This document shows positions 1-9,171 of a stretch of 40,732 bases of DNA, one piece after another (the stretch's first letter is position 1; each line of letters opens with the position of its first letter). The stretch covers positions 1 through 40,732 of the forward strand of contig JAILPJ010000086.1 of NCBI GenBank assembly GCA_024699605.1. Direction: 5' to 3'. The position numbers were made by a program, and so were the translations under genes. Source of the DNA: Desulfovibrio sp. (GTDB lineage Bacteria; Desulfobacterota; Desulfovibrionia; Desulfovibrionales; Desulfovibrionaceae). The notes under the pieces are model-generated. The model saw only the letters and a program-made list of their open reading frames with translations, was not told where the DNA came from and made no database searches.

Positions 1-1
1 C

Positions 2-2608
2 AACATTGTTCCCCAACTGCTCATCATCCTCTCCCTGCTTCTGCTCACAAGCCTTGCCACCTACTCTCTGGCTGCCCCGGAGCAGCCGGGCCAGAGTGCT
101 GAAAAAGCGTCGTCCAAAAACGCCACAGCAGCCCAGAAAGAGAATACCAAGGCCAGCGTGCCTGCCAGCCAGGGCAAGTCTGAGGGGGAAGGACGGAAAG
201 CGGAAAATGACAAGGCCAAAGAAGACGAGCCCGACCGCTCCAAACTGATCAATGATTGCTATCAGATTCTGCAGAGCCTTTTCACTGAGCTCGTGGACCG
301 ACATCGACTGGCCGAACCCTGGCGTCAGAAATGGCACGAAGCCCAAGTGCGCATCAAAATGATCCGTCAAAAAGGTCAAGAACTGCAGAAGGATTTTGCC
401 GATAAACACGGGCTTCTGCTCTACATCAGCCAGGCCGAACGCAATCTCAGCCAATTGATGCCCAGTGTGAACCGCTTCAACAAATGGGCCAGCCTCATGG
501 AAGCGGTCAGAAGCCGTCTCTTTCTCATTGAACGCGATCTTATGCGTGAACTCAGACCTCTCTACGAGATCAAACGGGTCACGGAAAAACAACTGGAAAC
601 CATCAAATCGTTCTCTTCCTCTTCTGTCAATCTGCAGGGCGACGATCCCGAGCTCATCGCCTATCAGCGCGATCTCAAAGAAGCGCACATCTTTCTCGAA
701 AACCTGTTGCGCATCCAAAACAATGAACTGGCACCCGCAGACGCCCTCAAAGAGGAAATCAAAAAAATTCGCGACGAAATTACGCAGAATCTTCCCACGC
801 TCTGGAAGGATTACTATCTGCAAAAGCCCCTGCCCTGGCTTGATGCCAGCACCTGGATCTATCTCTCCAAACAATTTGACGTTCTGGCCAATGGTCTGGA
901 AATGCGCAGGTCTCTGGAACTGCCCAGCGACACAAACGACTGGCGGAAAATGGGCTTGCGCTTCCTGATCTGTGCTGTACTCAGTTTTTTGGCCATCACG
1001 GTTCTGCACCGGCAAAAATGGCTGCCCACAGACACCAATCCCGTCGTCAACCACGTCTTTAAAATCAGTCTGCCCACCATCTGCCTGGGCGTCTGCTTCT
1101 TTGTCAGTTCCTTCTCGCCGCAGGGTGAAAATTTCGGCCTCTTCATGGCCATCGGCAATCTCATTATCATTTTTGGGCAAATGCTGCTGGCTTGGGATCT
1201 GCGCATGCTCTCGGCACCGGATATTCCCCACCAGACAGCCCCCCTGCTGCGTCTCTTTCCCTTAACCTGTATCGCCTATACCCTGCTCTATCTGCCGCTC
1301 TTGCGGGGCGTGATCCTCATCCTCTGGCTGACGTCTGTCATTGGCGTGCTCATTTGGCGGCGTTTCTGGCCGGAACTGAACATCGGCGAACTGCGCCTGG
1401 AAAGCAATATCCGCTCCTTCGATGGTTTTGTGCTCTGGCTCTGCCTGATTCTCACGCTCTGTGGTCTGCATCTCTACAGCATGATCGCCTATCTGTTCTG
1501 CGTCTCCCTGTCCCTGGCCTTTGAACTGTGTCTGGGCGGCATCTCGCAATTCACCTATCTCAATGAAAATCAGCCCCAGGAAGGCCTCAGGGCCATTCTC
1601 TCCAATATCGCCGTGGCGTTAGCTGTTCCGATTATCATGATCATCACCATCTCCAGCGTGCTGCTCTGGGTGGCCACGCTGCCAGGTGGTCGCGTTCTCA
1701 TGGAACAGTATCTTTTCAAAAACTTCAGCATCGGCTCGACAGAATTCAATCTTCTGCACATTTTGATCATCATCAGCGCCTTCTTCCTGACCAAAGCCGT
1801 GGTGGTCACAGGCTCGCGCTATCTCTCAAAAATTATCACCAACAGCAAAAACAATATTGATGCAACTCTCGTCACACCAGCCCAAACTGCCTATACCTAT
1901 ATTGTTTGGATCTTTTTCGCGCTCTTTGTCATGCACATTCTGGACATTGACCTCAAGAACGCGGCCATGGTCATGACGGGTCTTTCCGTGGGTATTGGTA
2001 TGGGCTTACAAAGCATTGTCAACAATTTTTTCTCAGGCCTGCTTCTGATTTTTGGACGCATGCTGCAAGTTGGCGATGTCATTGAAGTGGCGGGCATTAC
2101 CGGCCGTGTTGCCCGCATCAGTGTCCGTGACACACTGGTTCAGACCTACGACAATGCCTTTATCTATGTGCCGAATTCCGAATTTATCTCAGGCCACCTG
2201 ATCAATTGGACACACAATGATTCCTCGGTGCGCACCAGTGTTTCCGTCGGCGTAGCCTACGGCTCAGACACCGATCTTGTGGTGCATACCATGAAAAATA
2301 TTGTCACCAAACATGCGGGTATTCTCCGCTATCCCGAACCGTCAGTCCTCTTCCAAAACTTTGGCGACAACACCCTGGATTTCACAGTCTATTTCTGGGT
2401 AAACAAATTCGATGACCGCCTGCGCATCTGCACGGAAATACGCCTAGCCATCGACAGAGAATTTGCCAAAAAGCATATTGAGATCGCTTTCCCGCAGCTT
2501 GATGTGCACCTAAAACCCACAAACGGCAAAAGCCTTAGCATTGGCAGCAAAAGACGGGAAAGAATCCGGCCTCTGCCGTACAGAGGCAAAAGGATCAAAA
2601 GCAGCTAA
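2..2608 (+). CDS. MscS-family mechanosensitive channel (5' end missing)
   Basis: Large MscS-type channel that probably releases solutes under hypo-osmotic stress from the inner membrane. The open frame runs in from the window edge, so the true start is outside; the GTG at 158 is only an internal codon. The first visible residues form a hydrophobic signal-like stretch ending in SLAAPEQ. A long charged, probably periplasmic helical region follows to about residue 300. Several membrane helices come next, then the pore helix and beta domain. Visible family marks are the glycine/alanine-rich pore helix (GLSVGIGMGLQSIVNNFFSG), VGDVIEV, and YVPNSEFISG. The 868 visible residues match the large MscK/MscM-like class, not the small MscS of about 290 residues. 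A hairpin follows the stop, but its T-run is on the other strand. Confidence 0.9.
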   Translation, partial: NIVPQLLIILSLLLLTSLATYSLAAPEQPGQSAEKASSKNATAAQKENTKASVPASQGKSEGEGRKAENDKAKEDEPDRSKLINDCYQILQSLFTELVDRHRLAEPWRQKWHEAQVRIKMIRQKGQELQKDFADKHGLLLYISQAERNLSQLMPSVNRFNKWASLMEAVRSRLFLIERDLMRELRPLYEIKRVTEKQLETIKSFSSSSVNLQGDDPELIAYQRDLKEAHIFLENLLRIQNNELAPADALKEEIKKIRDEITQNLPTLWKDYYLQKPLPWLDASTWIYLSKQFDVLANGLEMRRSLELPSDTNDWRKMGLRFLICAVLSFLAITVLHRQKWLPTDTNPVVNHVFKISLPTICLGVCFFVSSFSPQGENFGLFMAIGNLIIIFGQMLLAWDLRMLSAPDIPHQTAPLLRLFPLTCIAYTLLYLPLLRGVILILWLTSVIGVLIWRRFWPELNIGELRLESNIRSFDGFVLWLCLILTLCGLHLYSMIAYLFCVSLSLAFELCLGGISQFTYLNENQPQEGLRAILSNIAVALAVPIIMIITISSVLLWVATLPGGRVLMEQYLFKNFSIGSTEFNLLHILIIISAFFLTKAVVVTGSRYLSKIITNSKNNIDATLVTPAQTAYTYIVWIFFALFVMHILDIDLKNAAMVMTGLSVGIGMGLQSIVNNFFSGLLLIFGRMLQVGDVIEVAGITGRVARISVRDTLVQTYDNAFIYVPNSEFISGHLINWTHNDSSVRTSVSVGVAYGSDTDLVVHTMKNIVTKHAGILRYPEPSVLFQNFGDNTLDFTVYFWVNKFDDRLRICTEIRLAIDREFAKKHIEIAFPQLDVHLKPTNGKSLSIGSKRRERIRPLPYRGKRIKSS

Positions 2609-2609
2609 C

Positions 2610-2637
2610 AAAAAGAGGCGGTCATCATGACCGCCTC
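2610..2637 (-). terminator. Intrinsic terminator of the recA-alaS-ahb run
   Basis: A perfect 10-bp stem (GAGGCGGTCA/TGACCGCCTC) with a 3-nt loop is followed, on the minus strand, by five Ts. The stem begins inside the ahbA stop codon. It also lies just beyond the mscS stop, but there is no T-run on the plus strand, so a role there is less clear. Confidence 0.8.
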
Positions 2638-3082
2638 ACTGCATTTGAAAATTGACCGCAATCTTGAAAATCTTCTTGGCCGGAAGATTGAGAATGGGGA
2701 TGCCGGTTTTTTGGGAAATATCCGTCAAAATGGCCTGAGCGGTTTCGGCTGAAGACGCTATCAGGGTGAACCAGATATTGTAGACATGATCGCGCAGATA
2801 ATTGTGGGTAACCCCCTTGGTCGCATTGACCACTTCCACAAAGGCCGCAACCTGCTCCTGCGGGACCTTGGCCGCGCACAGCGTTGAGACATAGCCCAGA
2901 CGGTCGGCCCAGAAATTGGCACTGAGCTGCCGAATCACCCCTTGCCGGCGCAGTTCACAGACATGTTCAAAAACTTCGCTTTCACTGCTGCCCAGGCGCT
3001 TGGCGAGTTCCGCATAGGGACGGGATACCAGGGGAAAATCGGTCTGAATGATGTCGAGAATCGCCCGATCAAGGCTGTCCAT
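2636..3082 (-). CDS. ahbA: Siroheme decarboxylase subunit AhbA (Lrp/AsnC-like)
   Basis: Subunit of siroheme decarboxylase, which converts siroheme to 12,18-didecarboxysiroheme in the alternative heme pathway. The 148 residues have an N-terminal winged helix (MDSLDRAILDIIQ) and an AsnC-like ligand domain. The segment HNYLR (93-97) followed by YNIWFT is the pattern I associate with AhbA; the partner at 24972-25445 has HVYYRP and PYTLYTM instead. The start lies 14 nt inside the end of ahbD, so translation is probably coupled. It is the last gene before the terminator. The A versus B call rests on remembered family motifs. Membership of the AhbA/AhbB family is much surer than the subunit letter. 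It is unlikely to be a normal Lrp regulator because it sits among heme genes. Confidence 0.85.
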   Translation of the reverse strand: MDSLDRAILDIIQTDFPLVSRPYAELAKRLGSSESEVFEHVCELRRQGVIRQLSANFWADRLGYVSTLCAAKVPQEQVAAFVEVVNATKGVTHNYLRDHVYNIWFTLIASSAETAQAILTDISQKTGIPILNLPAKKIFKIAVNFQMQ

Positions 3083-4196
3083 GCGTCCCTCCTGCGCTCA
3101 GTTTTTTGGGCTGATACGTACACAGAGGTTCAGGCGCCAGAGGATTGCCACTCATGCTGTATGCGCGAGCTCGGCAACCGCCGCAAAAACGGTGGTATTC
3201 ACAGATTCCGCACTTGCCCTGATAGCGGCTCTGATCTCTGAACGCTTGAAAATAGGCACTTTTACGCCAGATTTCCGGAAATGGCGTATTGCGCACCTGA
3301 CCGCAATCCAGCTCCAGATAGCCGCACGGCTGCACTTGACCTGTGTGGCTGATAAAACAAAAGCCCGTACCGCCGAGGCAGCCCCTGGTCATGGCGTCCA
3401 TGCCAAAGGTTTCCATGGAGACGGCAAGGCCCTCCGCATGGGCTCTCTGACGCATGATACGATAATAGTGCGGGGCACAGGTGGCCTTAAGATGCATACT
3501 GGTGGTCTTGCGAAAATCGTATAACCAGTGCAGGACCTCTTCGTATTCCTGGGCGCTGATGACCTGATCCCTGAGGCCAGCCGCCCGCCCCATGGGCACA
3601 AGCAAAAAAATATGCCAGGCCTGGGCTCCCAGACGTTCACAGAGAGCAAAAATTTGCCGGAAGCTGGACAGATTGTTCCTTGTGACAGTGGTATTGATCT
3701 GAAACGGCAAGCCCGCGTCCTTGAGATATTGAATCCCTCGCAAAGCAGCGTCAAAAGCACCCGGCACGCCACGAAAGGCATCGTGAGAGGCCGCGTCTGC
3801 GCCGTCAAGAGAAATGGAACAGCGTTCCACGCCGCTCTCCTTGAGCTGGCTTGCGATCTCGGGCGTAAGTCTTGTGCCATTTGGTGCGCAGGCGCAGGTC
3901 AACCCCAGAGCATGGGTTGCGCGGATCAATTCATAGAGGTCACTGCGCAAGGTGGGCTCACCGCCGGTAAAAATCACAATGGGGCGACCCACCTCAGGAA
4001 ACGTCTTAATCAGCTGCAACGCCTCTTCTGTGGAAAGTTCGCCGGCATAGGGCTCAGGATGGGCCTCGGCGCGGCAGTGCCGACAGGCCAGATTGCAGGA
4101 ACGGGTCACTTCCCAGGCAATCAGACGACAGAAGGGACTTCCGTCTGGCAAAGTCTTTGCTCTGCCAGCAGTAGGTGCAGACTGGCTTCCGTTCAT
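3069..4196 (-). CDS. ahbD: Heme b synthase AhbD (radical SAM)
   Basis: Radical SAM enzyme that oxidatively decarboxylates the two propionates of iron-coproporphyrin III to vinyls, giving heme b, the last step of the siroheme route. The 375 residues carry the SAM-cluster motif C34-x3-C38-x2-C41 within VTRSCNLACRHC, then FTGGEPT. A SPASM/twitch-like C-terminal cysteine set (CGICEYHRFCGGC and others) probably holds an auxiliary 4Fe-4S cluster. The leading LIAWEVTRSCNLAC distinguishes it from AhbC (VVVWNMTRRCNLRC). Its ATG overlaps the hemB stop as ATGA, and its 3' end overlaps ahbA by 14 nt. Gene order hemB-ahbD-ahbA matches what is known from Desulfovibrio vulgaris. Confidence 0.92.
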   Translation of the reverse strand: MNGSQSAPTAGRAKTLPDGSPFCRLIAWEVTRSCNLACRHCRAEAHPEPYAGELSTEEALQLIKTFPEVGRPIVIFTGGEPTLRSDLYELIRATHALGLTCACAPNGTRLTPEIASQLKESGVERCSISLDGADAASHDAFRGVPGAFDAALRGIQYLKDAGLPFQINTTVTRNNLSSFRQIFALCERLGAQAWHIFLLVPMGRAAGLRDQVISAQEYEEVLHWLYDFRKTTSMHLKATCAPHYYRIMRQRAHAEGLAVSMETFGMDAMTRGCLGGTGFCFISHTGQVQPCGYLELDCGQVRNTPFPEIWRKSAYFQAFRDQSRYQGKCGICEYHRFCGGCRARAYSMSGNPLAPEPLCTYQPKKLSAGGTHGQP

Positions 4197-5182
4197 CGCA
4201 CGAGCCTTTGCTCAAGCAGATATTCGGAAAAATAGGTGATAATACTGCGGGCGCCGGCGCGTTTGATGCCCTGCAAACTCTCCAGCACAATGCGTTCCTG
4301 ATCGATCCAGCCGTTTTGGGCCGCAGCACAGATCATGGCGTATTCACCGCTGACCTGATAGGCCATCACAGGCACATCCACAGCCTCCTGAACGCGCCAG
4401 AGAATATCGCTGTAGGGACCTGCCGGCTTGACAATCAGGGCGTCACAGCCTTCAGCCACATCAGCTCGGGCTTCCAGCAAGGCTTCACGGCCATTGCCCG
4501 CATCCATCTGATAGGCCTTACGGTCACCATGGGCCGGCGCCGACTGCGCGGCATCCCGAAAAGGACCATAATAGGCGGAGGCGTATTTTACGGCATAGGA
4601 AAGAATGGGCACATCAGAAAGACCCTGCTCGTCCAGGCCCTGGCGAATGGCTGCGACCCGGCCATCCATCATGTCCGAAGGCGCCACCATATCGGCTCCG
4701 GCCAGGGCATGACTCACAGCGGTCTGCGTAAGCAATGGCAGGGTCGGATCATTCTGCACATTGCCTTCACTGTCCAAAATGCCACAATGGCCGTGACTCA
4801 TATATTCACAGAGACAGACATCGGTAATCACGCAAAGATTGGGACAACGTTTCTTCAGGCGCCTGACCGCCTGCTGCACAATGCCGTTTTTATCATAGGC
4901 GGCCGAGGCCCGTTCGTCCTTGTGGGCGGGCAGACCAAAAAGCAGGATGCTGGTCAGACCAAGATCATAGGCTTTTTCCACGCGCCTTTCGAGCATGGCC
5001 AGTGAAAGCTGATACTGCCCGGGCATGGAAGGCACAGGTTTGGCAAACTGACTATCCTTCGTCTCCACCACAAAATAGGGCATGATCAGATCTTCCACAC
5101 ACAGCGGCGCAGTCTCACGCACCAGTGCTCGCAGCTGGGGCGTTTTACGCAAACGCCGACCACGGTAAAACGGCAAACTCAT
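4193..5182 (-). CDS. hemB: Porphobilinogen synthase (5-aminolevulinate dehydratase)
   Basis: Condenses two 5-aminolevulinate molecules to porphobilinogen. The start at 5182 (MSLPFYRGRR) is chosen over an upstream GTG because AAGGA lies 7 nt before it and family members begin here, giving 329 residues. The zinc site is present as DVCLCEYMSHGHCG. Both active-site lysine segments are visible: SYAVKYASAYYGPFRD and ALIVKPAGPYSDI. The cysteine-rich site indicates a zinc-dependent enzyme rather than the magnesium type. About 90 nt separate it from ahbC; that spacer has a small GC-rich inverted repeat (CCCGC/GCGGG) just ahead of the Shine-Dalgarno sequence. Its stop overlaps the ahbD start as ATGA. 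Confidence 0.95.
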   Translation of the reverse strand: MSLPFYRGRRLRKTPQLRALVRETAPLCVEDLIMPYFVVETKDSQFAKPVPSMPGQYQLSLAMLERRVEKAYDLGLTSILLFGLPAHKDERASAAYDKNGIVQQAVRRLKKRCPNLCVITDVCLCEYMSHGHCGILDSEGNVQNDPTLPLLTQTAVSHALAGADMVAPSDMMDGRVAAIRQGLDEQGLSDVPILSYAVKYASAYYGPFRDAAQSAPAHGDRKAYQMDAGNGREALLEARADVAEGCDALIVKPAGPYSDILWRVQEAVDVPVMAYQVSGEYAMICAAAQNGWIDQERIVLESLQGIKRAGARSIITYFSEYLLEQRLVR

Positions 5183-5272
5183 GCAGCCATCCTTAGCCTG
5201 CCCGCGCAAGGCGGGGTTAAAAATACGCGCAACACGTCAGGAGGAAAAAAATCCTGGTCCGCTGTCTGAACC

Positions 5273-6454
5273 TCAAAGACCAATTTCCTCGTCACTGAGA
5301 TAGCAGGCCGGATCTTCAGCCCAGACATCGCCGTAGACCGCTTCAGCTCTGGCCCGGAAATTGCCGCCGCAGATCTTCAGATACCGACATTTGGCACAGC
5401 GCCCACCCACATAGGCTTGCTTGTGCTTCAGCTTGTGCAGAAGTTCAATCGTAGGGTCATCCCAAATCTGGGAGAAGGGCCGCTCCAGGACATTGCCAAA
5501 AACGTGTTCACGCCAGAACTGATCGGCATGGACCTTGCCGTCCCAGGAAATACAGCCGAAACCGCGACCTGAATTATTGCCTTCATTGTACTGAAGCAGT
5601 TCATAGACTTCTTCGGCGCGCTTGGGATCTTCTCGCGTAAGTCTCAGCCAGACATAGGGACCGTCGGCGTGATTGTCGACCGTGAGAATTTCCTTGGGAT
5701 GGCCGGCATCAAAAAGCTTGCGGGTCTCATCCATTATCAGGTCCAGCACCGCGCGCGTCTCCGCATGCGAGAGATCTTCCTGAATCATGGCCGAACCCCG
5801 GCCTGAATAGACCAAATGGTAAAAACAGGCGCGCGGCACTTCAAGATCCCGCAGAAGCCGGAAGATCCCGGGGATTTCTGCCACATTGCGCTTATTCATG
5901 GTGAAACGCAGGCCAACTTTAAGACCTTCAGCCTGACAGTTGGCAATACCCTCCAGCGCCTTGGCAAAGGCGCCTGAGACACCGCGGAAGTGATCGTGCA
6001 CCGCTTCCAAGCCATCCAGGGAAATGCCCACATAGGAAAGACCAACACTCTTGAGTTCCTTGGCCTTGGCTTGCGTAATCAAGGTGCCATTGGTGGAAAT
6101 CACCGCACGCATCCCTTTTTCCGTGGCATGCCGGGCGAGATCGACCAGATCTTTGCGCACCAAGGGCTCGCCGCCAGAAAAAAGCATCACCGGCGCGCCG
6201 TAGGCCGCCAGATCATCGATCATGGACAAAGCCTGCTCGGTTGAGATATCGTCCACACCTTCGAGGGTTTCGGCATGCGCATAACAGTGCACGCAGCGCA
6301 AATTGCAGCGCCTGGTCATATTCCAGACCACCACAGGCTTCTTATCTTCTGAAAACTGCAGAAGATGTGAAGGCAAAGAGCCTGAATGGCGACCGTAACG
6401 CAAGAAATCCGAGGGCTCTACCTGACCGCAGTACAGTTTTGATATACCGATCAT
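5273..6454 (-). CDS. ahbC: 12,18-didecarboxysiroheme deacetylase AhbC (radical SAM)
   Basis: Radical SAM enzyme that removes the acetate side chains of 12,18-didecarboxysiroheme to give iron-coproporphyrin III, the AhbD substrate. The open frame begins at a GTG at 6466, but GGAG sits 6 nt before the ATG at 6454, so MIGISKLYCG is the likely N terminus (393 residues). The SAM-cluster cysteines are C50-x3-C54-x2-C57 in NMTRRCNLRCVHC, followed by FSGGEPL. The C-terminal cysteines (CAKCRYLKICGG) fit a SPASM-like auxiliary cluster. The start ISKLYCG.VEPSD and the phrase LPSHLLQFSEDKKPVVVWN are typical of AhbC. It follows alaS by 15 nt. Confidence 0.92.
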   Translation of the reverse strand: MIGISKLYCGQVEPSDFLRYGRHSGSLPSHLLQFSEDKKPVVVWNMTRRCNLRCVHCYAHAETLEGVDDISTEQALSMIDDLAAYGAPVMLFSGGEPLVRKDLVDLARHATEKGMRAVISTNGTLITQAKAKELKSVGLSYVGISLDGLEAVHDHFRGVSGAFAKALEGIANCQAEGLKVGLRFTMNKRNVAEIPGIFRLLRDLEVPRACFYHLVYSGRGSAMIQEDLSHAETRAVLDLIMDETRKLFDAGHPKEILTVDNHADGPYVWLRLTREDPKRAEEVYELLQYNEGNNSGRGFGCISWDGKVHADQFWREHVFGNVLERPFSQIWDDPTIELLHKLKHKQAYVGGRCAKCRYLKICGGNFRARAEAVYGDVWAEDPACYLSDEEIGL

Positions 6455-6469
6455 TTCAGTCTCCACGCC

Positions 6470-9145
6470 TTACTTGGCGAGAAGTTGTTCAACCTTGGCA
6501 AAGCATTCAGCCAGCCCGGCAGGATTTGTGCCGCCGGCCTGAGCCAGATCGGGGCGTCCGCCACCCTTACCGCCGATACACGCTGCTGCTTGGCTGATCA
6601 GGGCGGGTGCCGTCAAGGTCTTGTGCAGATCACGTGAGACATAGACAAGCAAATTGACCTTTTCTCCCTGCACACTGGCCAGACAGACGCAGGCACTCTG
6701 ATCGAGATGGGAGCGCAGATCATCCATCAGCTTACGCAGAGCCGGTACAGGCACGTCTGGCAGTTGGACACAAAGGCAGGCAATGGCACCGATCTGCTTT
6801 TTTCTCGCAAGCAAACTCGGCACGTCAATGGCCTGGGCTTTGCCCTCACTGGTGGCCTTCCGCAATTTTTTGACATCGCTTTTGAGATTTTCGATGCGCT
6901 CACAGACTTTCTCTGCGCTATCGGCCTTCAAAAGCCCCTGCGCCTCATGCAGCACCTTTCTCTGTTTGACACAGAGGGCATAGGCTTTCTTGCCTGTCAC
7001 AGCCTCAATCCGTCGTGTGCCACTGGCCACACCGGACTCCGAAACGATCAGAAAAAGTCCGGCTTCACCGGTCCGGCCCAGATGCGTGCCACCGCACAAT
7101 TCCCGCGATTCCAGATGCTCGTCAGAGCCTATGGACACAACGCGCACCGTATCTCCATATTTTTCATCAAAGAGTGCCATGGCACCTGAGGCCTTGGCTT
7201 TTTCGCGGTCCATCTCCTCTGTGGTCACGGGCCAGTCGGACAAAATGGCCTCGTTGACAGAGGCTTCGACCTTGGCCAATTCCTCTTCGGTCATGGCCGC
7301 AAAATGCGAAAAGTCAAAACGCAGCCGCTCTCCATCCACAAGGGAGCCCATCTGATGTACGTGGCTGCCCAAAACCTTACGCAGAGCAGCATGTAACAGA
7401 TGCGTGCAGGAATGGTTGCGCGCACAGGCCAGCCGCTCTTCCCTGGCCACATCAATGCTTACGCTGTCGCCCACATGCAGCTCGCCGCGCTCAACCTCCA
7501 CAGAGTGCACAATCAAGGTGGGTACGGGCTTGGAGCAGGTGAGAATCTTCGCCTGGGCTGAAAAAGAACGGATGCTGCCCTGATCGCCGGTCTGTCCGCC
7601 GCTTTCACCGTAACAGGGGGTCACATCACAGATCAGAAAGCCTCTGCTGCCTTCTTCAAGATGAGAACATTCTTGCCCCTGCCCATCTAAGAGCAGAAGG
7701 ACCCGCGCTGTTTCCGACAGGTGACTATAGCCTGTGAAACGCGATGCAAGGCCCTTGGCCGCCAGACGCTTGAACACTTCCTCGATATCACCGGCACTGC
7801 CAAACACACCGGCCTGTTTCTGGCTGGCTCGGGCACGTTCACGCTGTTTGGCCATATTGGCTTCAAAGCCAGCCGCATCCACCGTAAAGCCGCGTTTGCC
7901 GGCCACATCATTGACAATATCCAAGGGGAAGCCATGGGTATCGTGCAGAAGGAACGAAAGATCGCCTGGGATGCAGTGTTCTCCCCTGGCCTCAAGTTTG
8001 GCCATTTCCGCTTCAAGCAGGCGCAGACCATTCTCCAGAGTCTGTGAAAAACGCACTTCCTCTTCATGCACGACTTTGGCAATGAAGTCCGCCTGCTCAC
8101 AGAGCTCCTGATAGGTGTCGCCCATCACTTCAACCACGCGTCCCACCACCTTGTAAAGGAAGGGGTCGCGCACACCGAGAAGATGGGCAAAGCGCAGGGC
8201 TCTGCGGATTAAACGGCGCAGGACATAGCCGCGGCTTTCATTGGAGGGCAGAACACCTTCAGAGATAAGAAAGGCCGCAGCACGACTGTGGTCGGCAATC
8301 ACCCTGAGCGCCGTGTCCACATCATTGGTGTCGGGAGCGCTGAAACTGTAGGTGACATTGGCCAGTTTGGCCGCATATTGAATGAGATCTTGAAACAGAT
8401 CACAGTCAAAATTGGAGCGTTTGCCCTGGCAGACAGCGGCGATACGCTCAAGGCCCATGCCGGTGTCAATATTCGGTGCCGCCAAAAGACTGCGTGAACC
8501 GTCCTGCGCCTGATCGAACTGGGTAAAGACGAGATTCCAGATCTCCAGGAAACGGTCACAGTCACAACGCCCGATACCGCAATCAGGTCCGCAGGCCATG
8601 TCGCTGCCCTGATCAATGTAAATCTCTGAACACGGTCCGCAAGGACCAGTATCGCCCATCGTCCAGAAATTATCCTTCTCGCCCATGCGCACAATGCGCT
8701 CTTCGGGGAGATGGGCAATTTCCTGCCAGAGCTTGAACGCTTCATCATCTTCCCGGAAAATCGTCACCCAGAGTTTGTCTGCCGGCAGCTCGAGCTCTTC
8801 CGTCACAAACTGCCAGGCCCAGGTGATGGCTTCCTTCTTGAAATAATCGCCGAAGGAAAAATTCCCGAGCATCTCAAAAAACGTATGATGCCTGGCCGTG
8901 CGCCCCACATTCTCCAGGTCATTGTGCTTTCCTGAGACACGCAGGCATTTCTGACAGCTTGTGGCTCTGCTGTAGGAGCGCTTTTCAGCACCCAGAAAGA
9001 GCTTTTTAAACTGCACCATACCGGCGTTGGTAAACAGCAGGGTTTTGTCGTCAGGAGGGATCAATGGTCCTGACGCCACAATGGCATGGCTCTGGCGCTG
9101 AAAAAACTGCAGATAGCGTTGACGGATTTCGCTGGCGCTTAGCAT
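6470..9145 (-). CDS. alaS: Alanine-tRNA ligase
   Basis: Class II alanyl-tRNA synthetase of 891 residues, a normal full length. The N-terminal catalytic domain begins EIRQRYLQFFQRQSHAIVAS and contains FTNAGMVQFK and the motif-2 region around RTARHHTFFEMLGNFSFGDY. The editing domain shows both metal-binding pairs: HSCTH (H-x3-H) and CGGTH (C-x3-H). A DHHA1-type C-terminal domain with a glycine-rich GGKGGGRPDLAQAGG completes it. AAGGAG lies 11 nt upstream of the ATG. It starts 26 nt after recA and ends 15 nt before ahbC, so it is probably co-transcribed with both. The recA-alaS linkage is seen in other bacteria. Confidence 0.97.
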   Translation of the reverse strand: MLSASEIRQRYLQFFQRQSHAIVASGPLIPPDDKTLLFTNAGMVQFKKLFLGAEKRSYSRATSCQKCLRVSGKHNDLENVGRTARHHTFFEMLGNFSFGDYFKKEAITWAWQFVTEELELPADKLWVTIFREDDEAFKLWQEIAHLPEERIVRMGEKDNFWTMGDTGPCGPCSEIYIDQGSDMACGPDCGIGRCDCDRFLEIWNLVFTQFDQAQDGSRSLLAAPNIDTGMGLERIAAVCQGKRSNFDCDLFQDLIQYAAKLANVTYSFSAPDTNDVDTALRVIADHSRAAAFLISEGVLPSNESRGYVLRRLIRRALRFAHLLGVRDPFLYKVVGRVVEVMGDTYQELCEQADFIAKVVHEEEVRFSQTLENGLRLLEAEMAKLEARGEHCIPGDLSFLLHDTHGFPLDIVNDVAGKRGFTVDAAGFEANMAKQRERARASQKQAGVFGSAGDIEEVFKRLAAKGLASRFTGYSHLSETARVLLLLDGQGQECSHLEEGSRGFLICDVTPCYGESGGQTGDQGSIRSFSAQAKILTCSKPVPTLIVHSVEVERGELHVGDSVSIDVAREERLACARNHSCTHLLHAALRKVLGSHVHQMGSLVDGERLRFDFSHFAAMTEEELAKVEASVNEAILSDWPVTTEEMDREKAKASGAMALFDEKYGDTVRVVSIGSDEHLESRELCGGTHLGRTGEAGLFLIVSESGVASGTRRIEAVTGKKAYALCVKQRKVLHEAQGLLKADSAEKVCERIENLKSDVKKLRKATSEGKAQAIDVPSLLARKKQIGAIACLCVQLPDVPVPALRKLMDDLRSHLDQSACVCLASVQGEKVNLLVYVSRDLHKTLTAPALISQAAACIGGKGGGRPDLAQAGGTNPAGLAECFAKVEQLLAK

Positions 9146-9171
9146 GACTTTGTTAACTCCTTACGACCAAT

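Noticed and set aside
158-2608. GTG at 158 as the start of the MscS gene
   Set aside because: The frame stays open to the window edge and encodes a signal-like hydrophobic stretch upstream, so the gene is truncated rather than starting here.
2636-3082. Lrp/AsnC transcription regulator as the function of this gene and of 24972-25445
   Set aside because: Both sit within heme genes and carry the siroheme decarboxylase active-site patterns rather than a typical amino-acid-sensing context.
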